This document shows positions 34,553-45,579 of a DNA stretch of 64,000 nt, one piece after another. Each line of letters starts with the position of its first letter. Within the stretch, counting starts at the first letter, position 1. The notes below the pieces were generated by a model that saw only the letters and a list, made by a program, of their open reading frames with translations, was not told where the DNA came from and did no database searches. The stretch is from an uncultured Blautia sp. (GTDB taxonomy: Bacteria; Bacillota; Clostridia; Lachnospirales; Lachnospiraceae): assembly GCF_934371575.1 (NCBI RefSeq), contig NZ_CAKRNY010000015.1, forward strand, positions 1-64,000. The letters are read 5' to 3'. The position numbers and the translations under genes were made by a program.

Positions 34553-36361
34553 ATGACAGACCAGAAAAAAATTCGTAATTTTTGTATTATTGCACATATT
34601 GACCACGGTAAATCAACGCTGGCTGACAGAATTATAGAGATGACAGGTCTTTTAACTGAGAGGGAAATGCAGGCTCAGATTCTTGATAATATGGATTTGG
34701 AAAGAGAGCGTGGGATCACCATCAAATCTCAGGCCGTCCGTACTGTATATCATGGGAAAGACGGTGAGGAGTATATTTTTAACCTGATTGATACACCAGG
34801 ACATGTGGATTTTAACTATGAGGTTTCACGAAGCCTTGCTGCCTGTGACGGTGCCATTCTTGTAGTCGATGCTGCGCAGGGAATTGAAGCGCAGACACTT
34901 GCAAATGTTTATATGGCACTGGATCATGATCTTGAAGTAATTCCGGTAATCAATAAGGTTGACCTTCCAAGTGCAGAGCCGGAGCGTGTGATCAATGAAA
35001 TTGAAGATGTGATTGGCCTTGAGGCCCAGGATGCACCTCAGATTTCTGCGAAAACAGGTCTGAATGTAGATCAGGTGCTGGAACAGATCGTTGCCAAGAT
35101 TCCGGCACCCACAGGAAAACTGGATGCGCCTCTTAAGGCACTTATTTTTGACTCTATTTACGATTCCTATAAGGGTGCCATTGTTTTCTGCCGTATGGTA
35201 GATGGAAAGGTGCGCAAAGGAACCACCATCCGTATGATGGCTACCGGATTTGTGGCAGAGGTTGTGGAAGTTGGATATTTTGGAGCTGGTCAGTTTATTC
35301 CCTGCGAGGAACTGACTGCCGGAATGGTTGGTTACATTACAGCCAGCATTAAGAATGTAAGAGATACCCGTGTGGGTGATACGATCACAGACAATAATTG
35401 TCCGTGTGAGGAAGCTCTGCCTGGATATAAGAAGGTAAATCCAATGGTTTACTGTGGTCTTTATCCGGCTGATGGTGCAAAATACGGGGATCTTCGTGAT
35501 GCACTTGAGAAGCTGCAGTTAAACGATGCTTCCTTATTTTATGAGCCAGAGACATCTGTTGCCCTTGGATTTGGATTCCGCTGCGGTTTTCTTGGACTGC
35601 TTCATCTGGAGATTATTCAGGAACGTCTGGAAAGAGAGTATGATCTGGATCTTGTTACCACAGCCCCCAGTGTTATTTACAAAGTACACAAGACAAATGG
35701 GGAAGTGATGGATCTGACCAACCCTACCAATCTTCCGGATCCGTCTGAAATCGAATATATGGAAGAGCCGATTGTAAATGCAGAGATCATGGTGACTACA
35801 GAATTTATCGGTGCGATTATGGATCTTTGCCAGGAACGCCGCGGTCAGTACCTTGGTATGGAATATATGGAGGAGACTCGCGCACTTTTGAAATATAAGC
35901 TTCCACTGAACGAAATTATTTACGATTTCTTTGATGCCCTGAAATCCCGTTCCAGAGGATATGCTTCCCTGGATTACGAGCTTTGCGGATATGAGAGAAG
36001 TGAGCTTGTGAAGCTGGATATTCTGGTAAATAAAGAAGAAGTGGATGCTCTTTCCTTTATTGTACATGCAGATACCTCTTACGAACGAGGCCGTAAGATG
36101 TGTGAAAAGCTGAAAGATGAGATTCCACGTCAGCTGTTTGAGATTCCGATTCAGGCAGCAGTGGGAAGTAAGATCATTGCCAGGGAGACAGTCCGGGCTA
36201 TGCGTAAGGACGTTCTTGCGAAATGCTATGGCGGTGATATTTCCCGTAAGAAGAAACTTCTGGAGAAGCAGAAGGAAGGTAAGAAGAGAATGCGTCAGGT
36301 AGGAAATGTTGAGATTCCACAGAAAGCATTTATGAGTGTACTGAAACTGGATGAAAATTAA
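34553..36361 (+). CDS. lepA: Elongation factor 4 (LepA)
   Basis: Translational GTPase of 602 residues that can back-translocate ribosomes. G1 is [14 protein letters not shown]2/G3 include [10 protein letters not shown] and DTPGHVDF, and G4 NKVD. The LepA-specific C-terminal domain ends with [24 protein letters not shown] lies ten bases before the ATG at 34553; a GTG three codons earlier overlaps the ribosome site. lepA-hemW neighbourhood is conserved in Firmicutes, here with one small gene inserted. Confidence 0.97.
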   Translation: MTDQKKIRNFCIIAHIDHGKSTLADRIIEMTGLLTEREMQAQILDNMDLERERGITIKSQAVRTVYHGKDGEEYIFNLIDTPGHVDFNYEVSRSLAACDGAILVVDAAQGIEAQTLANVYMALDHDLEVIPVINKVDLPSAEPERVINEIEDVIGLEAQDAPQISAKTGLNVDQVLEQIVAKIPAPTGKLDAPLKALIFDSIYDSYKGAIVFCRMVDGKVRKGTTIRMMATGFVAEVVEVGYFGAGQFIPCEELTAGMVGYITASIKNVRDTRVGDTITDNNCPCEEALPGYKKVNPMVYCGLYPADGAKYGDLRDALEKLQLNDASLFYEPETSVALGFGFRCGFLGLLHLEIIQERLEREYDLDLVTTAPSVIYKVHKTNGEVMDLTNPTNLPDPSEIEYMEEPIVNAEIMVTTEFIGAIMDLCQERRGQYLGMEYMEETRALLKYKLPLNEIIYDFFDALKSRSRGYASLDYELCGYERSELVKLDILVNKEEVDALSFIVHADTSYERGRKMCEKLKDEIPRQLFEIPIQAAVGSKIIARETVRAMRKDVLAKCYGGDISRKKKLLEKQKEGKKRMRQVGNVEIPQKAFMSVLKLDEN

Positions 36362-36427
36362 TTATATCCGGGAAAGACTGGTTGACATAATCAGGACGCC
36401 AACAGGCGTCGGACGCGGAGGTATCAG

Positions 36428-36817
36428 ATGAAAGCGAAGATACGTATTCTGATAAGAAGAATTAAGAGGAGTTTTAGAAACAACCGTGAGCAGTGGATCA
36501 AAGGCGGTATTCTGGCTGTAATCCTGTTGGTGATCGTGATTTTTGCCGGCAGCTGTGCGTGCGGAAAAAAGACGGTGAAGGCTCCGGATGCAGCATCACA
36601 GGGGGTAATGAAAATTACGCCTATTCCAAGCCCTACGCCTACACCAGTGCCTCGGCAGGTGAATAAGGATGCGGTGGCGCAAAGCGGCAGCGTAACCATG
36701 ATAAACGAGTATCTGGTACAGAAGGCAGATGGAAAAACTTCCGGAAGTACTAAGAAGGATAATACTTCTGCAGAACAGAATGACACAGCAGACGACGGTG
36801 ACAGTTCTGAAGAGTAA
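36428..36817 (+). CDS. Small single-pass membrane protein of unknown function
   Basis: Protein of 129 residues I do not recognise. The N-terminal 26 residues are strongly basic (KAKIRILIRRIKRSFRNNR), then one membrane segment (residues ~27-44), then an outside part with a Pro/Thr stretch (PIPSPTPTPVPR) and an acidic Ser/Asp-rich tail. Cys residues follow the membrane segment, but the bases before them do not make a standard lipobox. GGAGG lies six bases before the ATG. It is cotranscribed between lepA and hemW. Confidence 0.7.
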   Translation: MKAKIRILIRRIKRSFRNNREQWIKGGILAVILLVIVIFAGSCACGKKTVKAPDAASQGVMKITPIPSPTPTPVPRQVNKDAVAQSGSVTMINEYLVQKADGKTSGSTKKDNTSAEQNDTADDGDSSEE

Positions 36818-36831
36818 AGGAGAAAATCAGA

Positions 36832-37965
36832 ATGGGAAGAAAGAAGGATGGTTTGGAACTGTATCTTCATATCCCGTTTTGCATAAAGAAATGTGATTAT
36901 TGTGACTTCCTGTCAGGCCCTTCTACCAGGGCAGGGCAGGAAGCTTATATTTATGCACTTTTACGGGAAATTAAGGCGGTTTCTGCATTGGAAAAACGTC
37001 CGGTAGACACTGTTTTCATTGGTGGAGGCACGCCCTCTGTGCCGGAATGTGATGTGATGGAAAAGCTTTTGCAGGGGATGCAGGAAAGCTTTTGTTTTCA
37101 GAAGGATGCAGAGATTACCATTGAAGCAAATCCTGGGACACTGACACCAAAAAAACTGGAGCTTTACAGAAAATACGGGATCAATCGGATCAGTATAGGG
37201 CTTCAGTCTCCAAAGGATGAAGAACTGAAGGTGCTTGGGAGAATCCATAATTATGAGCAGTTTCAGGAAAGCTATCAGATGGCAAGAGCAGCTGGCTTTT
37301 CAAATATTAATACAGACCTTATGTTTGCAATTCCCGGGCAGAGCTATGAGGGCTGGATGGAGAATCTTCGCATTGTAGCAGAGCTGGGACCGGAGCATAT
37401 CTCTGCATACAGTCTTATTATTGAAGAAGGTACACCTTTTTCAATAAGAGAACTGGATCTGCCGGATGAAGACACAGAATACCGAATGTATGAGGATACA
37501 GCAAAGGTCCTGGAAGAATACGGATACCATCAGTATGAAATATCCAATTATGCCAGACGCGGACAGGAATGCAGACACAACGAGGGATACTGGCAGAGAA
37601 AGGATTACATTGGCCTTGGATTGGGAGCTGCCTCCCTGATTGGAAATGAACGCTTTACCAATACTACGGATATGCAGAAATATCTGGAAAACAGCGGCAA
37701 TCCGGAACAGATTCGAAATAACCGGGAGATTCTTACCAGGGAAGATGAGATGGCAGAATTTATGTTTCTGGGACTTCGGATGACCGAAGGAGTGTCAAAA
37801 GCAGAATTTCAGGAATATTTCGGGATTGCTATTGAGAAGATATATGGGAAAGTACTGGAAAAATACAAGCATCAGGGGCTGCTGGTGGAAAAAGAGGACA
37901 GGATTTTTTTATCCAGGGCTGGAATTCATGTGAGTAATGTGGTTATGGCAGATTTTTTATTGTGA
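36832..37965 (+). CDS. hemW: HemW-like radical SAM protein
   Basis: Radical SAM protein of 377 residues of the oxygen-independent coproporphyrinogen oxidase family. The cluster motif [10 protein letters not shown] (Cys-x3-Cys-x2-Cys) is at residues 17-24, GGGTPS follows, and the C-terminal HemN_C domain carries [15 protein letters not shown] and [13 protein letters not shown]. Phe after the third Cys and the shorter N-terminus fit HemW, a heme chaperone, rather than true HemN. No other heme genes are near. GGAG precedes the ATG. Confidence 0.93.
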   Translation: MGRKKDGLELYLHIPFCIKKCDYCDFLSGPSTRAGQEAYIYALLREIKAVSALEKRPVDTVFIGGGTPSVPECDVMEKLLQGMQESFCFQKDAEITIEANPGTLTPKKLELYRKYGINRISIGLQSPKDEELKVLGRIHNYEQFQESYQMARAAGFSNINTDLMFAIPGQSYEGWMENLRIVAELGPEHISAYSLIIEEGTPFSIRELDLPDEDTEYRMYEDTAKVLEEYGYHQYEISNYARRGQECRHNEGYWQRKDYIGLGLGAASLIGNERFTNTTDMQKYLENSGNPEQIRNNREILTREDEMAEFMFLGLRMTEGVSKAEFQEYFGIAIEKIYGKVLEKYKHQGLLVEKEDRIFLSRAGIHVSNVVMADFLL

Positions 37966-37993
37966 AAGAGTATGTAGGAGTTTGTAAAATAGC

Positions 37994-38022
37994 TTGACGA
38001 ACACATGTTCACGTGATATCCT
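37994..38022 (+). promoter_or_regulatory. uvrA promoter with LexA (SOS) box
   Basis: TTGACG (37994-37999), a 17-base spacer and TATCCT (38017-38022). The Gram-positive LexA box CGAAC-ACAT-GTTC (37998-38010) fills the spacer, so LexA would block polymerase directly. Confidence 0.88.
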
Positions 38023-38089
38023 TGAAGAAAGTTTCATTTGCAAAATTGTAAAATCGGTATAGGTGCAGAAAATACACATGGAGGAACAA

Positions 38090-40927
38090 ATGGCAGCAGA
38101 GAATAAGAAACAGTTCATTAGAATAAGAGGAGCCAATGAGAATAATCTGAAGAATCTCAGTGTGGATATTCCCAGAGACAAGTTTGTGGTGCTTACTGGT
38201 TTAAGCGGTTCCGGTAAGTCCTCACTGGCCTTTGATACTATTTATGCAGAAGGGCAGAGAAGATACATGGAGTCTCTTTCTTCTTATGCCAGACAGTTCC
38301 TTGGACAGATGGAGAAGCCAGATGTGGAGAGTATAGAAGGGCTTCCGCCAGCGATTTCCATTGACCAGAAGTCTACGAACCGTAATCCTCGGTCTACAGT
38401 TGGAACTGTGACTGAGATTTACGATTATTTTCGTCTTTTATATGCCCGCGTAGGTATTCCACACTGTCCGAAGTGCGGCAGAGTGATCGCCAGGCAGACG
38501 GTTGACCAGATGGTGGATCAGATTATGGAATTGCCTGAGAGAACAAGAATTCAGCTTCTTGCGCCTGTGGTACGCGGTCGCAAAGGTACTCATGCCAAAT
38601 TACTGGATCAGGCCAGACGCAGTGGCTATGTGCGGGCTGAGATTGACGGGAATGTGTATGAACTTTCAGAAGAGATTGCTCTGGAAAAGAATATTAAGCA
38701 TACAATTGCTATTATTGTAGATCGTCTGATCGTGAAGCCGGGGATTGAGAAGCGACTGACGGATTCTTTGGAAACAGTACTGAATTTGGCTGACGGACTG
38801 GCAGTGGTAGATACCATGGATGGGAATTATATGAATTTCAGTCAGAGTTTTTCCTGTCCGGACTGTGGTATCAGCATTGACGAAATCGAACCGAGAAGCT
38901 TTTCCTTTAATAATCCATTTGGTGCCTGCCCGGAGTGTCTGGGACTGGGATATAAGATGGAGTTTGATCCGGATCTGATGATTCCGGACAGATCCCTGAG
39001 CATTTCAGAAGGGGCAATTACGGTGATGGGCTGGCAGTCCTGTACAGATAAGAACAGCTTTACCAATGCTATTTTGAATGCACTTTGCAGGGAATACGGA
39101 TTTGACCTTGATACGCCTTTTAAAGATTATCCGAAGAAAATTCAGGATATTATCCTGTACGGTACAGGAGGACATTCTGTAAAGGTTTATTATAAAGGTC
39201 AGCGCGGAGAAGGTGTATATGACGTTGCATTTCCAGGACTTATCCGGAATGTGGAGCAGCGCTACAAGGAGACCGGATCTGAGGCTATGAAGCAGGAATA
39301 TGAGAGCTTTATGCAGATTACTCCATGTACAGCCTGCAAGGGTCAGCGTCTGAAGAAGGAGTCATTGGCTGTTACCGTGGCAGATAAAAATATATATGAA
39401 GTTACCAATATGTCTATTGATAAGCTGAAAGTGTTCCTGGCAGAAATGGAGCTTTCCCCACAGCAGCAGCTTATCGGAAAACAGATTCTGAAAGAAATCA
39501 GGGCGAGAGTGGGATTTCTGGCTGATGTAGGGCTGGAATATCTTTCCCTGGCGCGTGCCACAGGTACATTGTCAGGCGGCGAGGCACAGCGAATCCGTCT
39601 TGCTACTCAGATTGGTTCCGGCCTGGTAGGGGTTGCCTATATTCTGGATGAGCCAAGTATCGGACTTCATCAGAGAGATAATGACAAGCTTCTGGGAGCA
39701 CTGATGCATTTGCGGGATCTGGGAAACAGTCTGATTGTGGTTGAGCATGATGAGGATACCATGCGTGCAGCGGACTGCATTGTGGATATCGGACCGGGTG
39801 CAGGAGAACACGGTGGAAAACTGGTAGGAATGGGAACCGCAGAAGAGCTTATGCAGAATCCGGATTCTATTACCGGAGCCTATCTCAGTGGAAAGCTTAA
39901 GATCCCGGTGCCGGAAGTGCGCAAGGAGCCGGTAGGATTTCTGACGATCAAAGGTGCAGCGGAGAACAATCTGAAGCACATAGATGTAGACATTCCACTT
40001 GGAATCATGACCTGTATTACTGGTGTTTCCGGTTCAGGAAAGAGTTCCCTGATCAATGAGATTCTCTACAAACATCTTGCAAAGGAGCTTAACAGGGCGC
40101 GTGTGATCCCAGGTAAGCATGATGCCATTCTGGGCGTTGAACAGCTGGATAAGGTAATTGCCATTGACCAGTCTCCTATCGGTCGCACACCCAGATCCAA
40201 TCCGGCTACCTATACCGGTGTGTTTGATCAGATTCGTGATCTTTTTGCCGCTACCGCTGATGCCAAGGCAAAAGGTTATAAGAAAGGGCGTTTTAGCTTT
40301 AATGTAAAAGGCGGTCGCTGTGAAGCCTGCAGTGGTGATGGTATTATTAAGATTGAAATGCACTTCCTGCCAGATGTTTATGTCCCATGCGAAGTCTGCA
40401 AAGGGAAACGTTATAATCGTGAGACGCTGGAAGTAAAATATAAGGATAAAAGTATCTATGATGTGTTGAATATGACAGTGGAAGAGGCATTGACATTCTT
40501 TGAGAATGTTCCGTCTATCAGGAGGAAGATCGAGACACTGTATGATGTGGGACTTTCGTATATTCGTCTGGGACAGCCATCTACCACATTGTCAGGCGGT
40601 GAGGCGCAGCGTATTAAGCTTGCCACAGAACTAAGTAAGCGAAGCACCGGAAAGACAATTTATATTCTGGATGAACCTACTACAGGATTGCACTTTGCAG
40701 ATGTTCAGAAGCTGGTGGAAATTTTGCGCAGACTTTCCGATGGCGGAAATACAGTAGTGGTTATTGAGCATAATCTGGATGTGATCAAGACCGCAGATTA
40801 TATTATTGACATCGGTCCGGAGGGAGGAGACGGCGGTGGAACCGTGGTCGCCAAGGGAACTCCGGAGGAAGTGGCGAAGAATCCGGCTTCCTATACCGGA
40901 CAATATGTTGCGAAATATCTGAAATAA
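38090..40927 (+). CDS. uvrA: Excinuclease ABC subunit A
   Basis: Damage-recognition ATPase of nucleotide excision repair, 945 residues. Two ABC modules are visible: Walker [10 protein letters not shown] near residue 41 and GVSGSGKSS near 646, with signatures [12 protein letters not shown] and [12 protein letters not shown]. Zinc modules are at CPKCGR (~128) and in the CEACSGDG...CEVCKG segment (~745-770). GGAGG lies five bases before the ATG at 38090. The SOS box makes it damage-inducible. uvrB is not adjacent in the window. Confidence 0.98.
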   Translation: MAAENKKQFIRIRGANENNLKNLSVDIPRDKFVVLTGLSGSGKSSLAFDTIYAEGQRRYMESLSSYARQFLGQMEKPDVESIEGLPPAISIDQKSTNRNPRSTVGTVTEIYDYFRLLYARVGIPHCPKCGRVIARQTVDQMVDQIMELPERTRIQLLAPVVRGRKGTHAKLLDQARRSGYVRAEIDGNVYELSEEIALEKNIKHTIAIIVDRLIVKPGIEKRLTDSLETVLNLADGLAVVDTMDGNYMNFSQSFSCPDCGISIDEIEPRSFSFNNPFGACPECLGLGYKMEFDPDLMIPDRSLSISEGAITVMGWQSCTDKNSFTNAILNALCREYGFDLDTPFKDYPKKIQDIILYGTGGHSVKVYYKGQRGEGVYDVAFPGLIRNVEQRYKETGSEAMKQEYESFMQITPCTACKGQRLKKESLAVTVADKNIYEVTNMSIDKLKVFLAEMELSPQQQLIGKQILKEIRARVGFLADVGLEYLSLARATGTLSGGEAQRIRLATQIGSGLVGVAYILDEPSIGLHQRDNDKLLGALMHLRDLGNSLIVVEHDEDTMRAADCIVDIGPGAGEHGGKLVGMGTAEELMQNPDSITGAYLSGKLKIPVPEVRKEPVGFLTIKGAAENNLKHIDVDIPLGIMTCITGVSGSGKSSLINEILYKHLAKELNRARVIPGKHDAILGVEQLDKVIAIDQSPIGRTPRSNPATYTGVFDQIRDLFAATADAKAKGYKKGRFSFNVKGGRCEACSGDGIIKIEMHFLPDVYVPCEVCKGKRYNRETLEVKYKDKSIYDVLNMTVEEALTFFENVPSIRRKIETLYDVGLSYIRLGQPSTTLSGGEAQRIKLATELSKRSTGKTIYILDEPTTGLHFADVQKLVEILRRLSDGGNTVVVIEHNLDVIKTADYIIDIGPEGGDGGGTVVAKGTPEEVAKNPASYTGQYVAKYLK

Positions 40928-41006
40928 AAGAAACCTCTTTCCAATTATGATGTTTTTGTTTATAATAAGAAGAATAGATTTACGTATAGACAGAAAGGGG
41001 ATTTAA

Positions 41007-41996
41007 ATGTCTGCCAGCGATATTGGGATTGACCTGGGAACCAGGAACAGCCGTGTATACTCCACTGGACGGGGGCTGGTGCTCAGCGAGCCGTCTGTAG
41101 TGGTTTATGATAAAAATTCAGAAAAAATAAAAGCGATTGGTGAGGAAGCCAGACAGATGACCGGACATGCTTCCTCAAATATAGAAGTAATCCGTCCAAT
41201 CCGCCAGGGAGTGATCGTAGACTACACTGTTATGGAGAAGATGCTGAAATTCTTCATTTCCAAAGCTATGGGAAGACACTCTTTCAGGAAACCGAGAATC
41301 AGTATCTGTATTCCCAGCGGAACTACTGAGATTGAGAGAAAGGCAGTAGAGGAAGCTACCTATCAGGCTGGTGCAAGAGATGTTTTCCTTGTGGAAGAGC
41401 CAATTGCAGCTGCAATTGGTGCAGGCGTTGATGTGACTAAGCCATTCGGCAATCTTATTGTGGATATAGGAGGGGGAACTACAGATGTGGCAGTGATTTC
41501 TATGGCAGGATCTGTTGTGTCTGCATCTGTGAAAGTAGCCGGGGATAATTTTGATCAGGCTATTATAAGTTATGTGCGAAAGAATCACAGCCTTTTTATT
41601 GGTGAGGAGGCTGCTGAGAATATTAAGATAAAAATCGGAACTGCCTGCCAGGAGGCTTCTCCACGGACACTTGAAGTAAAGGGGAGAAATGTGATCACCG
41701 GTCTTCCCAAGGTAGTTACACTCACATCTGAAGAAATCCGCATTGCATTGAAGGATGCTACAAACCAGATTGTGGAAACAGTACATGGAGTACTGGAGAA
41801 GACACCACCGGAACTGGCAGCAGATATTGTAGACAGAGGAATTGTGCTTACAGGAGGCGGTGCACTGCTTCATGGAATGGATACCCTCATTGAACAGAGA
41901 ACAGGCGTAAGTACACTTACGGTACAGGATGCCATGTCAGCCGTTGTTGTGGGAACCGGTAAATATGCGGAAGTTATTACAAGGATGGAAGAATAG
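41007..41996 (+). CDS. mreB: MreB-family actin-like protein
   Basis: Bacterial actin of 329 residues that organises cell-wall synthesis. ATP-binding motifs IGIDLGTRNSRVY at the start, IVDIGGGTTDVAVIS in the middle and VLTGGGALLHGMD near the end, plus EEPIAAAIGAG, are MreB signatures. It has no mreC/mreD partners nearby, as for Mbl- or MreBH-type paralogues. A probable -10 TATAAT is at 40961-40966, and AAAGGGG precedes the ATG. Confidence 0.95.
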   Translation: MSASDIGIDLGTRNSRVYSTGRGLVLSEPSVVVYDKNSEKIKAIGEEARQMTGHASSNIEVIRPIRQGVIVDYTVMEKMLKFFISKAMGRHSFRKPRISICIPSGTTEIERKAVEEATYQAGARDVFLVEEPIAAAIGAGVDVTKPFGNLIVDIGGGTTDVAVISMAGSVVSASVKVAGDNFDQAIISYVRKNHSLFIGEEAAENIKIKIGTACQEASPRTLEVKGRNVITGLPKVVTLTSEEIRIALKDATNQIVETVHGVLEKTPPELAADIVDRGIVLTGGGALLHGMDTLIEQRTGVSTLTVQDAMSAVVVGTGKYAEVITRMEE

Positions 41997-42032
41997 TGGA
42001 GTTGCCGGCAGGTGACATGTCTGTTTAGACCA

Positions 42033-42060
42033 AAAGGGTGCTGCATATGCAGTGCCCTTT
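42033..42060. repeat. Perfect 28-base palindrome-like hairpin
   Basis: AAAGGG-TG-CTGCATATGCAG-TG-CCCTTT between mreB and recD2. It can form a hairpin but no U-run follows, so it is not a standard terminator; it may slow decay of the mreB transcript or bind a protein. Confidence 0.5.
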
Positions 42061-42146
42061 ATGAACTACAGGGGGAATGCCGCTGTACAGACTGGCAGCG
42101 TGGAAGATATGGAAGAAATAAGAATTATGCAGCAGGAGAGAAGTGA

Positions 42147-44435
42147 ATGAGTGAGAAGGTTACAGGATATATAGATCATGTCATATTCCGTAATGATGAA
42201 AATGGATATACTGTTATGGTGCTCAAGACTTCGGATTCAGAGGAAGAACTGACTTGTGTAGGGACATTTCCTGACATTACACAGGGCGTGACCATTGAAG
42301 CGGAGGGACAGTTTTCACAGCATCATGTATATGGAAGACAGTTTAATATCCATTCTTATGTGGAAAAAGCCCCGGAGGATACACAGGCAATGGAACGTTA
42401 TCTGGGCTCCGGGGCAATTAAAGGTGTTGGAGTGGCTCTTGCTGTAAGAATTGTAAGATATTTCGGGGAAGATACCTTAAGAATTGTGGAAGAAGAGCCG
42501 GAAAGACTGGCAGAGGTAAAGGGAATCAGTGAGAAAAAAGCCAGGGAGATTGCATCTCAGGTGACGGAGAAGGCTGATATGCGAAAAGCTATGATGTTTC
42601 TTCAGAAATATGGTATTTCTCTGAACCTTGGTGCCAAAATATATCAGAAATACGGGCAGTCTGTATACGGTGTACTTCAGGAAAATCCATATAAACTGGC
42701 AGATGATATCAGTGGCGTTGGATTTAAAATTGCAGATGCGATCGCTTCCCGTATTGGAATTCATGCAGATTCAGATTACAGAATCCGCAGTGGTATGATG
42801 TATACTCTTCTCCAGGCTTCAGGGGAAGGACATATTTACCTTCCTAAGGAAGAACTGTTTGCAAGAGCTTCCCAGCTGCTTCGGGTAGATGTTTCCTACA
42901 TGGAAAAGCATCTGATGGACATGGCACTTGACAGAAAACTGATTCTGAAGGATTTTGATGGAAGCACTCTTGTGTATCCAAGTCAGTATTATAATCTGGA
43001 ACTGAATACAGCGAGAATGCTTACAGAATTAAATATCCATTATCCTCAGGATGAACAGATGATGAAGCGCAGAATTGCGCAGATTGAGAAAGAAACCGGT
43101 ACCGTGCTTGAGGAAATGCAGAAGAAAGCGGTGGTGGAAGCTTCCGAAAACGGACTTTTTATTCTTACGGGAGGTCCCGGAACCGGTAAGACCACCACTA
43201 TTAATGCAATCATCCGTTTCTTTGAAGGGGAAGGTGCAACCCTGCGGCTTGCGGCACCTACCGGACGGGCTGCCAAGCGTATGACTGAGGCTACAGGCTA
43301 TGAAGCGCAGACCATTCACAGATTGCTGGAGCTGAATGGTGTACCGGATGATGACAACAGAGAGACGCAGGGAGTCCATTTTGAGAGAAATGCGGAGAAC
43401 CCGCTGGATACAGATGTGATCATCATTGATGAGATGTCTATGGTAGATATTTTTCTCATTCACTCTCTGCTTCTTGCGGTGACTGCCGGAACCAGGATCA
43501 TTCTGGTGGGTGATGAGAACCAGCTGCCGAGCGTAGGACCTGGAAATGTGCTGCGGGATATTATACGAAGTGGAGTTTTTCCGGTTGTAGAACTGAAGAA
43601 AATTTTCCGACAGGCATCCCACAGTGATATTGTGGTAAATGCACATAAGATACATAATGGTGAGCAGATTTCGCTGGATAATAAGAGCCGTGATTTCTTT
43701 TTCCTGAAAAGATATGATGCGGATATTATCATACGTGTAGTGATTGCTCTGATCCAGGAGAAGCTTCCCAGATATGTGGATGCCAGACCTTTTGATATAC
43801 AGGTCCTTACACCTATGAGAAAGGGATTACTCGGGGTGGAGAGGCTGAATCAGATTCTGCAGAGATACCTGAATCCTCCTGCCGCAGATAAAAAAGAAAA
43901 AGAAATTGGTGACCGTCTTTTCAGAGTGGGAGATAAGGTCATGCAGATTAAAAATAACTACCAGATGGAATGGGAAGTTCGGGGGAAATATGGGATTCCT
44001 GTGGATGAAGGAGTAGGTGTATTTAACGGAGATACAGGGATTCTGAAAGAAATTAATGAGTTTGCAGAGACTGCCACGGTGGAATTTGAAGATGGCCGTT
44101 TTGCAGAATATTCTTTCAAACAGCTGGAAGAGCTGGAGCTTGCCTATGCCATTACCATACATAAGTCCCAGGGATCAGAGTATCCGGCAGTGATTCTGCC
44201 GCTTCTTTCCGGTCCGAAAATGCTGATGAATCGTAATCTTCTGTATACAGGAGTTACAAGAGCAAGAAAATGTGTAACTGTAGTTGGAAGTGAAGAGACT
44301 TTCGGGGAGATGATTCGTAATGAGAAGCAGCAGAAGCGTTACAGCTCTCTTGGAACAAGGATACAGGAACTTTCTGGACTTGTTGTACCCAAGACGGTGT
44401 CCCCTGTGTCACAGAATCCTCAGAGAACGTCATGA
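42147..44435 (+). CDS. recD2: RecD2-type SF1B DNA helicase
   Basis: Helicase of 762 residues acting 5'-3' in DNA repair without RecBC. The N-terminal half has an OB-like region and helix-hairpin-helix motifs (LAEVKGISEKKAREIA). Motif I GGPGTGKTTT is near residue 345, motif II IIDEMSMVD, motif III VGDENQLPSVGPG, and motif VI includes YTGVTRARKCV. GGAG precedes the ATG. Its last 38 codons overlap the start of comF in another frame. Confidence 0.97.
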   Translation: MSEKVTGYIDHVIFRNDENGYTVMVLKTSDSEEELTCVGTFPDITQGVTIEAEGQFSQHHVYGRQFNIHSYVEKAPEDTQAMERYLGSGAIKGVGVALAVRIVRYFGEDTLRIVEEEPERLAEVKGISEKKAREIASQVTEKADMRKAMMFLQKYGISLNLGAKIYQKYGQSVYGVLQENPYKLADDISGVGFKIADAIASRIGIHADSDYRIRSGMMYTLLQASGEGHIYLPKEELFARASQLLRVDVSYMEKHLMDMALDRKLILKDFDGSTLVYPSQYYNLELNTARMLTELNIHYPQDEQMMKRRIAQIEKETGTVLEEMQKKAVVEASENGLFILTGGPGTGKTTTINAIIRFFEGEGATLRLAAPTGRAAKRMTEATGYEAQTIHRLLELNGVPDDDNRETQGVHFERNAENPLDTDVIIIDEMSMVDIFLIHSLLLAVTAGTRIILVGDENQLPSVGPGNVLRDIIRSGVFPVVELKKIFRQASHSDIVVNAHKIHNGEQISLDNKSRDFFFLKRYDADIIIRVVIALIQEKLPRYVDARPFDIQVLTPMRKGLLGVERLNQILQRYLNPPAADKKEKEIGDRLFRVGDKVMQIKNNYQMEWEVRGKYGIPVDEGVGVFNGDTGILKEINEFAETATVEFEDGRFAEYSFKQLEELELAYAITIHKSQGSEYPAVILPLLSGPKMLMNRNLLYTGVTRARKCVTVVGSEETFGEMIRNEKQQKRYSSLGTRIQELSGLVVPKTVSPVSQNPQRTS

Positions 44436-45060
44436 ACTGATCTGTCCGGACTGTGCAGGAAGCATTCAGCCTATATCAGGTCCCAGATGCTATAAATGTG
44501 GGAAACCGGTGAAAGAAGAGGAAGAATACTGCAGGGATTGTCAGACCAGTCCTGGTGCATTTGATCAGGGAATCGGAATTTTTCTCTACGATGACCGGAT
44601 GAAATACTCCATAATGAAATATAAATATTTCGGCTGCAGGGAATACAGTCGTTTTTATGGGAAAGCATTGTATCTCTATGGAAAAGAACGATTGGAGTTT
44701 TGGAAGCCCCAGATGATCGTTCCGGTTCCCCTTCACTGGCGAAAACAGAGAAAAAGAGGGTTTAATCAGGCAGAGCTTCTGGCAAGGGAATTGTCGCGCT
44801 ATACAGGGATTCCTGTGAATACCGGGCTTCTGAAGAAAAAACATGCTACCAGATCCCAGAAGAAGCTGGATGCCGCCGGAAGAAAAAAGAATTTGAAGGA
44901 AGCTTTTCAGGTTGTGGGAAATCCTGTGGGAAAGCGTATTTTGCTTATTGATGATGTATATACTACTGGAAGTACAATGGATGTATTGGCGGGGGCTCTT
45001 CTGAGAAAGGGTGCAGCCCATGTGTTTTTTTTAACATTGTGCATTGGAAGAAACAGGTAA
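44320..45060 (+). CDS. comF: ComF-like phosphoribosyltransferase-fold protein
   Basis: Protein of 246 residues: an N-terminal zinc finger pair (CPLCHRIL near residue 27, CPDC, CYKCGKP, CRDC) and a phosphoribosyltransferase fold with IVPVPLHWRKQRKRGFNQAELLA and the PRPP loop ILLIDDVYTTGSTMD. ComF is needed for uptake or processing of single-stranded DNA in transformable Firmicutes and Haemophilus. The ATG follows GGGGAG by nine bases but lies 116 bases inside recD2; both reading frames appear real because the zinc-finger region starts before the recD2 stop. A later start would remove the first Cys pair. Confidence 0.92.
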   Translation: MRSSRSVTALLEQGYRNFLDLLYPRRCPLCHRILRERHELICPDCAGSIQPISGPRCYKCGKPVKEEEEYCRDCQTSPGAFDQGIGIFLYDDRMKYSIMKYKYFGCREYSRFYGKALYLYGKERLEFWKPQMIVPVPLHWRKQRKRGFNQAELLARELSRYTGIPVNTGLLKKKHATRSQKKLDAAGRKKNLKEAFQVVGNPVGKRILLIDDVYTTGSTMDVLAGALLRKGAAHVFFLTLCIGRNR

Positions 45061-45144
45061 AAAACACTTTTCATGCCATGAGATATATGATACAATCATC
45101 CTGTATGAGTATAGCTTTTATAGAAATGCATAAGGAGCCCATTT

Positions 45145-45579
45145 ATGATAAATGAAGAAAAAGTAAAAATAATGGACAGTCTTGCTTTGTATGAGAAACA
45201 GGAAGGAAGAAAGTATCTCCCTGTGAGCAAGTACTACAGAAGTGATTATATCGGTCTGGCACTGATTAAGAATTTCTTTCTTGTGACAATTGGATATGGA
45301 TTGATACTTGCTGTGATCGCAGCATATAATTTGGAGTATCTGCTGGATAATGTTCATAAGATGGATCTGATTTCTCTTGGAATAGTGGTTTTGGCAGGGT
45401 ATATCGGAGTATTGGCTGCATATTCCGTGTTGACATATATCCAGTATGCTGTGAAGTATTATAAAGCCAAGAAGAGTGTGAAGCAGTATTATGCGCAGCT
45501 GACCAAACTGGAGAAAATCTATACTCGCGAAGAAAAGAAATTTGCAGGACGTGAAATGTCAGGAGGATATAGAAAATGA
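45145..45579 (+). CDS. Unknown membrane protein, two helices
   Basis: Protein of 144 residues I cannot assign. Residues ~40-62 and ~78-100 are membrane helices. The ends are charged and rich in Lys, Glu and Tyr, with YYKAKKSVKQYYAQLTKLEKIY as a probable amphipathic helix. AGGAG lies before the ATG. A promoter TTTTCA, 17 bases, TACAAT lies at about 45069-45097. It overlaps the next gene by four bases (ATGA), so the two work together. Confidence 0.75.
   Translation: MINEEKVKIMDSLALYEKQEGRKYLPVSKYYRSDYIGLALIKNFFLVTIGYGLILAVIAAYNLEYLLDNVHKMDLISLGIVVLAGYIGVLAAYSVLTYIQYAVKYYKAKKSVKQYYAQLTKLEKIYTREEKKFAGREMSGGYRK

Noticed and set aside
36393..36410. Terminator between lepA and the small membrane protein
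   Set aside because: Six-bp stem GACGCC/GGCGTC lacks a U-run and the next gene follows at once.
42033..42060. Terminator after mreB
   Set aside because: The palindrome is strong but no U-run follows on either strand, so it is listed only as a repeat.
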